A program made the translations under genes and the position numbers. Shown here in pieces: positions 1-5,541 of a DNA stretch of 5,832 nt (the stretch's first letter is position 1; the number at the start of each line of letters is the position of its first letter). The notes under the pieces were generated by a model. The model was not told the origin of the DNA. It ran no database searches and saw nothing but the letters and a program-made list of their open reading frames with translations. Origin of the DNA: Capsulimonas sp. (GTDB lineage Bacteria; Armatimonadota; Armatimonadia; Armatimonadales; Capsulimonadaceae). The DNA lies in NCBI GenBank assembly GCA_025963815.1, contig JAOQAA010000260.1, forward strand, positions 1 through 5,832, written 5' to 3'.

Positions 1-2
1 AT

Positions 3-45
3 TTGTCAACCGATCATTCAGAAGATTTTTTTTCGTGATTGACAA
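3..45. repeat. Inverted repeat TTGTCAA / TTGACAA overlapping the -35 box
   Basis: TTGTCAA at 3-9 is the exact reverse complement of TTGACAA at 39-45. A second short complementary pair lies just inside (ATCA 13-16, TGAT 36-39, sharing T39). The right arm contains the -35 hexamer of the promoter at 39-67. Two readings are possible. It may be an operator, or the left arm may be the -35 box of a divergent promoter whose -10 box lies left of the window. The sequence alone does not choose between them, and a 7-bp match can also arise by chance. Confidence 0.35.
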
Positions 46-67
46 CCGCCTTGGACCCTGGTAGAAT
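26..67 (+). promoter_or_regulatory. Sigma70-type promoter of the arginine operon
   Basis: The -35 hexamer TTGACA (39-44) is a perfect consensus. It is followed by a 17-bp spacer and the -10 hexamer TAGAAT (62-67), one mismatch from TATAAT. A TG one base before the -10 (59-60) makes it an extended -10 promoter. A run of eight T (26-33) sits where an UP element would contact the RNA polymerase alpha subunit. Transcription should start near 74. No gene begins nearby, so the transcript would carry about 414 nt of leader before the first start codon at 488. Confidence 0.75.
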
Positions 68-73
68 TTGAAT

Positions 74-487
74 GACGTTACGACATCCCGCCGATCTCTC
101 CAAAGAGCATGGGCGAGTGAAGTCCCATTCCGCCCCCTTGCGGGATGGTTTGCATATTCTCTCATGCAAGCAGCGTCCGCATAAGCCGCCATTGTCCGCG
201 CTCCCCTGTCGCGATGGACGATCCGGCGATGCTCCGGTGACGGAGCAATTGCGAAAATGCGGCGTAATGAAGGGCAATCTCGCCTTTCCGCCGCGAAATC
301 AGCTCACCACTGACTGGGAATTTCATATTGACCGCGAATGTTTTCGTGGTCGGCGCTGTGTCCCTGCTGGAATTTGCATGGCCTCCGTCCGTCTGCGCAG
401 GCTTCGCCCAGACACGCCGTCTTGCGATTACCGGCTCATGCTGTGTTTTCTCTGAGCGGAGTGTTTTTCCCAAAAGGAGCTGCTGTT
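74..487 (+). promoter_or_regulatory. Long hairpin-rich 5' leader of the arginine operon
   Basis: No convincing gene lies between the promoter and the start at 488. The open frame at 72-455 encodes an Arg/Cys/Pro-rich sequence with no recognisable domain. The stretch instead contains a series of stems: 125-133/140-148 (9 bp, one G-T pair, 6-nt loop); 150-155/164-169 (6 bp); 230-236/241-247 (7 bp closed by a GTGA loop of GNRA type); 259-264/289-294 with inner 270-273/283-286; 329-338/343-352 (10 bp, two G-T pairs, 4-nt loop); 391-395/409-413 with inner 400-402/406-408; and 434-438/453-457. I could match it to no riboswitch, T-box or housekeeping RNA that I know. A cis-regulatory RNA is an inference; a long ordinary UTR or decayed sequence is the alternative. 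Confidence 0.5.
472..479 (+). promoter_or_regulatory. Strong ribosome binding site for the arginine dihydrolase gene
   Basis: AAAAGGAG ends 8 nt before ATG 488. This decides the start of the first gene: the same frame is open back to 338, but the 50 extra codons have no such site and read as noise. GGAGC (476-480) is complementary to GCTCC at 200-204 and at 231-235 in the leader, so sequestration of the site is possible though untested. Confidence 0.8.
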
Positions 488-1279
488 ATGCACTTGCTGA
501 TGTGTCCGCCTGCGTATTTTGATGTCGCCTACGAAATTAATCCCTGGATGCACCTCGACAATGTCCCGAACGTCGATAAAGCTAAGCGTCAGTGGGACGC
601 GCTTTATGCGATCATCACGGACCGGATCGGCGCACGGGTGTCGCTGATCGATCCGCAGCCGGGACTGCCGGATATGGTGTTCACCGCCAACGCCGGTCTG
701 GTCGAGGGATGCGTATACATTCCCTCTCGCTTTCGGCACGCCGAGCGCGCCGGGGAAGTCCCGCATTTTGAGCGATGGTTTCAGGATCGTCAATATCACA
801 GGAAGCCGCTTTCGGACGGCTGGTTCGAAGGCGAAGGCGATGCGCTTTCTTACGCGGGAATTCTCCTCGCGGGTTATGGCCCTCGGTCGAGCGCGGCCGC
901 GCATCCGGAACTCGCGCGAATACTGGGCCGGGACGTCCTCTCGCTTGGCCTTGTCGACGGCCGATACTATCACCTGGACGTGTGTTTCGCTCCACTCGGA
1001 CCGAATATGTTCGCTTACATTCCCGAAGCGTTCGATGAGGCGGCGAACCGAGCGCTCCTCGGCCTGCCGGGTGAGAAGATTACGCTCTCTGCTGAGGATG
1101 CCCAGCATTTTGGAGCGAACGCCGTGGTCATTGGCCGCGACATAATCCTCAACACAGGCGCAAATTCTTTTTCCGCCGCACTGACCGAGCGCGGTTATCA
1201 TGTCCATGAAACCGACCTTTCCGAATTCTTAAAAGCGGGCGGTTCGGCAAAGTGCCTGACGCTGATTTTGGAGCGATGA
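488..1279 (+). CDS. Arginine dihydrolase-like guanidino hydrolase (amidinotransferase/DDAH fold)
   Basis: A protein of 263 residues, the size of a single pentein (beta/alpha propeller) domain. Visible landmarks, in order: MCPP near the N-terminus followed by INPWM (17-21); PDMVFTANAGLV (61-72) with D62 and N68; FEGEGDAL (113-120) with E114 and D118; YYHLDVCF (160-167) with H162; and GGSAKCLTL near the C-terminus with C256. H162 and C256 are the expected catalytic pair, with the cysteine forming a covalent amidino intermediate. The whole pattern resembles the N-terminal domain of cyanobacterial ArgZ/AgrE, which hydrolyses arginine to ornithine, CO2 and two ammonia. The Asn of TANAG corresponds, by my recollection, to the Asn that separates dihydrolase from deiminase activity. 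No signal peptide is seen, so it is probably cytosolic. It overlaps or abuts an ornithine aminotransferase gene, which supports ornithine as its product. Alternatives: arginine deiminase or dimethylarginine dimethylaminohydrolase. Confidence 0.85.
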   Translation: MHLLMCPPAYFDVAYEINPWMHLDNVPNVDKAKRQWDALYAIITDRIGARVSLIDPQPGLPDMVFTANAGLVEGCVYIPSRFRHAERAGEVPHFERWFQDRQYHRKPLSDGWFEGEGDALSYAGILLAGYGPRSSAAAHPELARILGRDVLSLGLVDGRYYHLDVCFAPLGPNMFAYIPEAFDEAANRALLGLPGEKITLSAEDAQHFGANAVVIGRDIILNTGANSFSAALTERGYHVHETDLSEFLKAGGSAKCLTLILER

Positions 1280-2568
1280 AACCTATGGAAGATCAAGACT
1301 ATTGGCGGCGCATTCGGGAAGACGGCGTTCAGAGCCTGGCGGCGTCGCTAACGGCGCGGCAGACGGAAGAACTCGTTAATCGCTGGTGCACGCATAATTA
1401 TCATCCTTTGCCGGTCACGATTGCCCGTGCGGAGGGCGCATGGTGCTTCGACCCAGATGGACGCGCTTACATCGACTGCATCGGCGCGTATTCGGCTGTC
1501 GCGCACGGTCATCTGTCGCCGTTTCTGGTCGAAACGGCGCGCCGGCAGCTCGATGTCTGCGCCCTCACCAGCCGCGCCGTTTACTCGCCTGAACTGGCGC
1601 TATTTCTGGAAGGCCTATGCCGCTTTACCGAGTGCGACATGGCCTGTCCCATGAACACAGGCGCGGAAGCAGTTGAGACGGCGATCAAGCTGGCCAGAAA
1701 ATGGGCGTACACGCGAAAGGGCGTCCCGGACGATCAGGCCCAGATTATCGTCTCCAACGGAAATTTTCACGGTCGCACCACGACGATCGTCGGCTTCAGC
1801 AGCGAGCCGGCCTACAAACGCCATTTCGGGCCTTTCACTCCCGGCTTCGTCTCCGTATCGTTTGGCGAGATTGAAGCCATCGAAGCGGCGATCACGCCGA
1901 ACACGGCGGCGATCCTCCTGGAGCCGATCCAAGCCGAAGCCGGGATACTTATTCCCCCAGCGGGATATATGGCGGCGGTCAGAAAGCTCTGTACGGAGCG
2001 TAACGTGCTGCTAATCTGGGATGAGATCCAGACCGGGTTTGGCCGCACCGGCAAGGATTTTGCATGGAGGCACGAAGACGCCCGCCCGGACCTGATCTGT
2101 CTTGGGAAAGCGCTAGGCGGCGGTCTTTTGCCCGTGTCGGCGGTCGCGGGGAAGCGCAATGTCATGGAGGTCTTTCAGCCAGGAGACCACGGCAGCACCT
2201 TCGGCGGAAACCCGCTCGCCTGCGCCGTGGGGCTCGCCGCGCTTGCCGAAATGCGTGTCTTGGGCCTGCCCGAACGAAGCTATATTCTGGGAGAGCGCTT
2301 GAAAAACGGATTGGTGGCGCTGGAGCATCCCAGCGTTCTCGAAGTGCGCGGACGCGGTTTGCTCGTGGGATTGGAGGTTGTCGAAGGAACGGAGACGACT
2401 GTTCTCACACAGGCGTTTCTCGACACGGGAATCCTGACGAAAGAAACGCGCAATCGGACCTTTCGGTTCGCTCCGCCGCTGACGATTGACAAAGCGCTGG
2501 TCGACGAAATTGTCCAGCGCGTGCGGCTGGCGCTCGATGCCGCGGATGTCCATCGCACGCGGGTATAA
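1276..2568 (+). CDS. rocD: Ornithine aminotransferase (ornithine-oxo-acid transaminase)
   Basis: A class-III PLP aminotransferase of 430 residues, normal for the family. It should move the delta-amino group of ornithine to 2-oxoglutarate, giving glutamate-5-semialdehyde and glutamate. Residues that define ornithine aminotransferase are present: Y42 in HNYHPLP, Y72 in AYSAV (the ornithine-specific Tyr, human Y85), R167 in GNFHGRT, E221 in EPIQAEAG, D249 and Q252 in WDEIQTGFGRTG, the PLP lysine K278 in LGKALGGG, HGSTFGGNPL (305-314), and FRFAPPL near the C-terminus. The start is uncertain. ATG 1276 overlaps the upstream stop (ATGA) but lies only 2 nt after GGAG (1270-1273). ATG 1285 lies 11 nt after the same site and just past the upstream stop, and may be the true start (427 residues). 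GTG 1252 is less likely. Either way translation is probably coupled to the arginine dihydrolase gene. Confidence 0.95.
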   Translation: MKPMEDQDYWRRIREDGVQSLAASLTARQTEELVNRWCTHNYHPLPVTIARAEGAWCFDPDGRAYIDCIGAYSAVAHGHLSPFLVETARRQLDVCALTSRAVYSPELALFLEGLCRFTECDMACPMNTGAEAVETAIKLARKWAYTRKGVPDDQAQIIVSNGNFHGRTTTIVGFSSEPAYKRHFGPFTPGFVSVSFGEIEAIEAAITPNTAAILLEPIQAEAGILIPPAGYMAAVRKLCTERNVLLIWDEIQTGFGRTGKDFAWRHEDARPDLICLGKALGGGLLPVSAVAGKRNVMEVFQPGDHGSTFGGNPLACAVGLAALAEMRVLGLPERSYILGERLKNGLVALEHPSVLEVRGRGLLVGLEVVEGTETTVLTQAFLDTGILTKETRNRTFRFAPPLTIDKALVDEIVQRVRLALDAADVHRTRV

Positions 2569-2569
2569 T
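2564..2569 (+). promoter_or_regulatory. Possible weak -10 box ahead of pepF
   Basis: A perfect TATAAT lies across the stop codon of the aminotransferase gene, about 36 nt before GTG 2605, a suitable place for a pepF promoter. No -35-like hexamer is found 16-18 bp upstream (the region reads CGCGGA) and there is no extended TG. It may be chance. Without it, pepF would depend on read-through from the arginine operon, since the 36-nt gap holds no terminator. Confidence 0.2.
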
Positions 2570-2604
2570 CGCCTCATCTACGGCTTCAGAAAAGAGATAT
2601 TCCC

Positions 2605-4398
2605 GTGACCGACCTCGAAACCACCACCGACGTTCGCTGGGATCTCAGCGATCTTTATCAATCTATCGACGATCCGAAGATCGAAGCGACTTTGACGGAG
2701 ATGCTGACGCGCTCGGAGGCGTTCCAGGCAAAGTACAAAGGCAGGATTGACAGCGCCGATCTGACCGCCGCCACCCTGGGCGCCGCGCTGCGCGAATATG
2801 AGGCGATGGATCAGGAGGCCAGCAAGCCAGGAACCTACGCCGCGCTGCTGTTTTCCACCGACACCGCCAACGCCGCCTACGGGGCGTTCATGCAGAAGAT
2901 GCGTGAGCGCGGCACCGCGCTTTCGCTTCCGACGCTTTTTTTCACTTTGGAGCTGGCCGCCGCGCCTGAGGAAGTTGTCGCGTCGCTGCTGGACACGCCC
3001 GAAGTTGCGCCCTACAAGCACTTCGTGCTGGACCTGCGCCTGCACCGCGAGCATATGCTGAGCGAAACCGAGGAGCGATTGCTGGAGGAGATGGCGAATA
3101 CCGGCGCGCGCGCCTGGGATCGTTATTTCGACGAAGTAACCGCGAACAGCGTCTTCAAGCTGGACGGCGAAGAACTGACACAGCCGCAGGTGATCTCGCG
3201 CCTGTACTCCGCGGACCGCGAGACGCGCCGTGCGGCGGCCGTCGCGTTCACTGAGGGCCTGCAGGCGAATATCCGCGCGGCCGTGTTCATTTTCAACACG
3301 CTGATGCAGGACAAGAACGTACGTGACCGCCTGCGCAAGTACACCTATCCGGAGCAGTCCCGCCATCTCTCGAACGAACTCTCCAAAGAGACGGTCGATC
3401 TCGTGGTCGATACGGTCTATCGCAACTACCCCGTCGTCGCACGCTACTACCACGTGAAGAGCGCCATTTTAGGTGTCGACGGTCTGACCCACTACGACCG
3501 CTACGCGCCGCTCTTCCAGGCGGAGGAGCAGCTCCCTTACGAAGAAGCGCGCCAGATCGTACTGGACGCGTTCGGCGAGTTTTCGCCCATCCTGCGCGAG
3601 CGCGCCGCCGAGTTTTTCGACAAGAACTGGATCGACGCCGCGCCGGCGAAGGGCAAGCAGGGCGGCGCCTACTGCTCCTATGTCACCCCCGACCTGCATC
3701 CCTACGTGTTCATGAATTACCTAGGCAAAATGAAGGACGTGATGACGCTCGCGCACGAACTTGGCCACGGCGTCCACTCGTCGCTGTCACGCGAACAGAC
3801 GCTGATGAACTTCCACGGCACGCTGCCGCTCGCGGAGCTGGCCAGCACCTTCGGCGAAATGCTAGTGTTCGACAAAGTGGTGGCGCAGGCGTCCCTCAAG
3901 GATCAACTCGCCCTCTACGCCGAAAAGATCGAAAGCGCCTTCGCCACGATCCCGCGCCAAACGGCGATGTACCGCTTTGAAAAGGCGATCCACAACCACC
4001 GCCGTGACAAAGGCGAGCTGACGCTGGAAGACTTCGGCAACTACTGGCACACCGAAATGCAGGCCATGTTCGGCGACGCCGTGACGCTGGGCGACGAGCA
4101 CCGCCTCTGGTGGTCCTACATCGGCCACTTCACCGGCTCCCCGTTCTACGTCTACGCCTACTCCTTCGGCGAACTGCTGGCCCTCGCCCTCTACCGCAAG
4201 TCCCAAACCGAAGGCCCCGCCTTCGCAGAGAAATATCTCAACATGCTCCGCGCCGGCGGCAGCCTGACCCCGCAGCAACTGGTTGCAAAAGTCGGCGTCA
4301 ACCTGGACGACCCGGAATTCTGGCAGGGCGGCTTCGAAGTGCTGGATACGATGGTCGCGAAGTTTGAAGAGCTTTGGGCGGAGTATCAGGCGGCGTAG
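2605..4398 (+). CDS. pepF: Oligoendopeptidase F (M3 family zinc metallopeptidase)
   Basis: A complete protein of 597 residues, the usual PepF length. It should cleave short peptides in the cytosol, typically of about 7 to 17 residues in characterised members. The N-terminal half (about 1-200) is the helical PepF domain, beginning with the typical WDLSDLY (12-18). The catalytic M3 domain follows, with the zinc site H384-E385-L-G-H388 in AHELGHGVHS and the third ligand E411 in LAELASTFGE. The transition-state and substrate-binding segment HFTGSPFYVYAYSFG (508-522) keeps H508, Y515, Y517 and Y519. There is no signal peptide. The start is GTG 2605, supported by AAAAGAGA (2589-2596) 8 nt upstream and by a normal family N-terminus. 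It follows the aminotransferase gene by 36 nt on the same strand; peptide breakdown could supply arginine to that pathway, but this link is an inference. Towards the 3' end the third codon positions become very C-rich. Confidence 0.96.
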   Translation: MTDLETTTDVRWDLSDLYQSIDDPKIEATLTEMLTRSEAFQAKYKGRIDSADLTAATLGAALREYEAMDQEASKPGTYAALLFSTDTANAAYGAFMQKMRERGTALSLPTLFFTLELAAAPEEVVASLLDTPEVAPYKHFVLDLRLHREHMLSETEERLLEEMANTGARAWDRYFDEVTANSVFKLDGEELTQPQVISRLYSADRETRRAAAVAFTEGLQANIRAAVFIFNTLMQDKNVRDRLRKYTYPEQSRHLSNELSKETVDLVVDTVYRNYPVVARYYHVKSAILGVDGLTHYDRYAPLFQAEEQLPYEEARQIVLDAFGEFSPILRERAAEFFDKNWIDAAPAKGKQGGAYCSYVTPDLHPYVFMNYLGKMKDVMTLAHELGHGVHSSLSREQTLMNFHGTLPLAELASTFGEMLVFDKVVAQASLKDQLALYAEKIESAFATIPRQTAMYRFEKAIHNHRRDKGELTLEDFGNYWHTEMQAMFGDAVTLGDEHRLWWSYIGHFTGSPFYVYAYSFGELLALALYRKSQTEGPAFAEKYLNMLRAGGSLTPQQLVAKVGVNLDDPEFWQGGFEVLDTMVAKFEELWAEYQAA

Positions 4399-4406
4399 TT
4401 GAAGTT

Positions 4407-4634
4407 ACGTGGCGTCGCACGTAAAACGGCCGGCGGTTAGAAACCGCGCCTGCAAATGCGCAGAAGTCCCCCTGCGGGGACTACATTTTCCAATACGATA
4501 CCGTCTAATGGATAGCGTTCTGTTATACAGTGTCGTTTCGGAAGATGTAACCCACGCAGGTGGGTTTCTGCGCTCTTGCAGGCGCGGTTTCTAACCGCCG
4601 GCCGTTTTACGCCTCGTATTAGACGTGGCGCCGC
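4407..4634. repeat. 12-bp near-identical direct repeats flanking the palindrome
   Basis: ACGTGGCGTCGC (4407-4418) and ACGTGGCGCCGC (4623-4634) differ at one base and lie in the same orientation on either side of the 192-bp palindrome. The left copy ends 1 nt before it and the right copy starts 11 nt after it. They could be a decayed target-site duplication or part of a larger element. The 11-nt offset on the right weakens the duplication reading. Confidence 0.4.
4420..4611. repeat. 192-bp imperfect palindrome made of two inverted REP-like units
   Basis: Bases 4420-4455 are the exact reverse complement of 4576-4611 (36 bp, no mismatch). The symmetry continues with mismatches to the centre at 4515/4516, so two diverged copies of a unit of about 96 nt face each other. 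Each unit contains two small hairpins of its own. In the left unit they are GCGGTT/AACCGC (4433-4438/4442-4447, 3-nt loop AGA) and AGTCCCC/GGGGACT (4465-4471/4476-4482, loop CTGC). The right unit repeats the first and has AACCCAC/GTGGGTT (4549-4555/4560-4566) for the second. The second stems differ at three pairs, and each change is compensated. This is the architecture of REP/BIME-type elements, often moved by REP-associated tyrosine transposases in trans. It fills the gap between two convergent genes and may also act as a bidirectional terminator, although no T-run follows either arm. Open frames across it are artefacts of the repeat. Confidence 0.85.
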
Positions 4635-4638
4635 CGCA

Positions 4639-5385
4639 TTAAACCGCCAAAAAATCCCGCGCCGCCGCAATCTCTCCCCATCGATCTTCCTTCGGAAGAA
4701 ATTCCAGTCCCCAATAGCCCGTGTACCCCGCCGCAATCACTTGACGCACAATCGTCGGATAATCAATTGCGCCATCAGTCGTAGGGCAATCGCGCGCCGG
4801 ACTGCCGGCGACATGAAAGTGGGCAATTAGGTCCAGGTTCTCCTGGATCGTGGGCAATATCACTTCGCCCATGCGGTGCAGGTGGTAGATGTCGTAGAGT
4901 GTTCTGACGTTGGGGGAATCGACGGCGCGGACAATATCGAAGCCGTAAGCGCTGTGGTCGGCCTGATAGTCGGTGTGATCGTGCGAGTTGAGCATTTCCA
5001 ATGTCAGGGTGACGCCAGCGGCTTCGGCGTCAGGGACAAGCTGCCGTACGCCTTCGATTGTGGCTTGCAATCCATCAGTGTCGGATTGGCCTTGGCGATT
5101 GCCGCTGAAGATAATCACCTGGGGAATGCCGTTTGCGCCCGCCGTGGCGATCGTTTCACGGATGGCGGGAAGCAGGGTGGGGTGGTTGTCGTGTTTGCTG
5201 AGTCCGTGCTCCATGCCGGGGGCGCCGATGTTGAGCAGAGAAAGGCCGGCGGCGCGGGCGGCGGGCCAGTGCTCGGGCGGGGCCATCTCGACGGCCGAGA
5301 CGCCGAGGGCGGCGAGTTGTTGATAATAGGTTTCGGGAGTGTCGTCGGCGCGGAAGAAGCACCAATTGGCGATGGAGATTTGCAC
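4639..5385 (-). CDS. Hydroxypyruvate isomerase-like TIM-barrel sugar isomerase/epimerase
   Basis: With start GTG 5385 the protein has 248 residues, close to the roughly 260 of hydroxypyruvate isomerases (Hyi). It belongs to the xylose isomerase-like / AP endonuclease 2 TIM-barrel superfamily. Candidate divalent-metal ligands at the strand ends are E130 in TLEMLN, D165 (with H168) in YDIYHLHRMG, H191 in AHFHVAG, and E228 in GLEFLP. The segment HFHVAGSPARDCPTTDGAID (189-208) parallels the Hyi signature that carries an arginine (here R198) before a TGEINY-like loop. Hyi interconverts hydroxypyruvate and tartronate semialdehyde; the true substrate here cannot be told, and another sugar isomerase or epimerase is possible. 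The frame is open to a GTG at 5502, but the 39 extra residues match nothing expected and lack a ribosome site, whereas AGAGAG (5393-5398) lies 7 nt before GTG 5385 and the fold begins at once with QISIANWCFF. It lies downstream of ubiX on the same strand. Confidence 0.8.
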   Translation of the reverse strand: MQISIANWCFFRADDTPETYYQQLAALGVSAVEMAPPEHWPAARAAGLSLLNIGAPGMEHGLSKHDNHPTLLPAIRETIATAGANGIPQVIIFSGNRQGQSDTDGLQATIEGVRQLVPDAEAAGVTLTLEMLNSHDHTDYQADHSAYGFDIVRAVDSPNVRTLYDIYHLHRMGEVILPTIQENLDLIAHFHVAGSPARDCPTTDGAIDYPTIVRQVIAAGYTGYWGLEFLPKEDRWGEIAAARDFLAV

Positions 5386-5407
5386 AGGGTTGCTCTCTAT
5401 TGAGGTG

Positions 5408-5497
5408 GCGTTTCCGGTCCTTTGCCCACAGCTGGAAGCTATGGTCTCATCATGTGTAGACCACTGTTTTAACTGTGGGAAATGGGCGCGGAAACGC
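5408..5497 (-). promoter_or_regulatory. 90-bp palindrome of three nested stems upstream of the TIM-barrel gene
   Basis: Three inverted repeats share one centre at about 5452: GCGTTTCCG/CGGAAACGC (5408-5416/5489-5497, 9 bp), CCCACAG/CTGTGGG (5425-5431/5473-5479, 7 bp) and TGGTCT/AGACCA (5442-5447/5458-5463, 6 bp, 10-nt loop). The internal loops are nearly symmetric (8/9 and 10/9 nt). In minus-strand RNA the outer loop can pair further: 5'-UUU with AAA, CC with GG and G with C. The structure ends 22 nt before GTG 5385, just outside its ribosome site, in the 156-bp gap after ubiX. It lacks a following U-run, so it is a poor intrinsic terminator. An RNA processing or leader element, a protein-binding palindrome or a small mobile repeat are all possible. 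It is unrelated in sequence to the 192-bp palindrome. Confidence 0.6.
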
Positions 5498-5541
5498 GAC
5501 ACAAATACGACGGCCGGAAATGAATTCCCTCTTGCAAACCT

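Noticed and set aside
328..356. Second promoter with TTGACC (328-333) closer to the first gene
   Set aside because: No -10-like hexamer 16-18 bp downstream (CGGCGC region); the TTGACC is part of the 10-bp hairpin stem at 329-352.
72..455. 127-codon open frame on the + strand right after the promoter
   Set aside because: No ribosome site (its ATG sits at the predicted transcription start), composition rich in Arg, Cys and Pro, no recognisable domain; better explained as structured leader.
434..468. Intrinsic terminator or attenuator just before the ribosome site
   Set aside because: The 5-bp stem 434-438/453-457 has a 14-nt loop and the T5 run (464-468) begins 7 nt after it, too weak and too distant for a normal terminator.
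338..487. 50-codon N-terminal extension of the arginine dihydrolase frame
   Set aside because: The extension has no family similarity, and the strong AAAAGGAG site fixes the start at 488.
74..487. Known riboswitch, T-box, RNase P, tmRNA or SRP RNA in the leader
   Set aside because: I looked for the core motifs I know (for example the T-box AGGGTGGNACCGCG element, the cobalamin box, TPP and lysine cores and the ykkC guanidine motif) and found none. A covariance-model search could still overturn this.
428..1207. 259-codon minus-strand frame opposite the arginine dihydrolase gene
   Set aside because: Antisense shadow of a well-identified gene; Arg-rich with no domain.
2578..3453. 291-codon minus-strand frame opposite pepF
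   Set aside because: Shadow of the pepF codon bias; Gln/Arg/Val-rich low-complexity translation, no domain.
4420..4611. CRISPR array or insertion sequence with a transposase
   Set aside because: Only two repeat units, in opposite orientation and without regular spacers, and no transposase-length frame inside.
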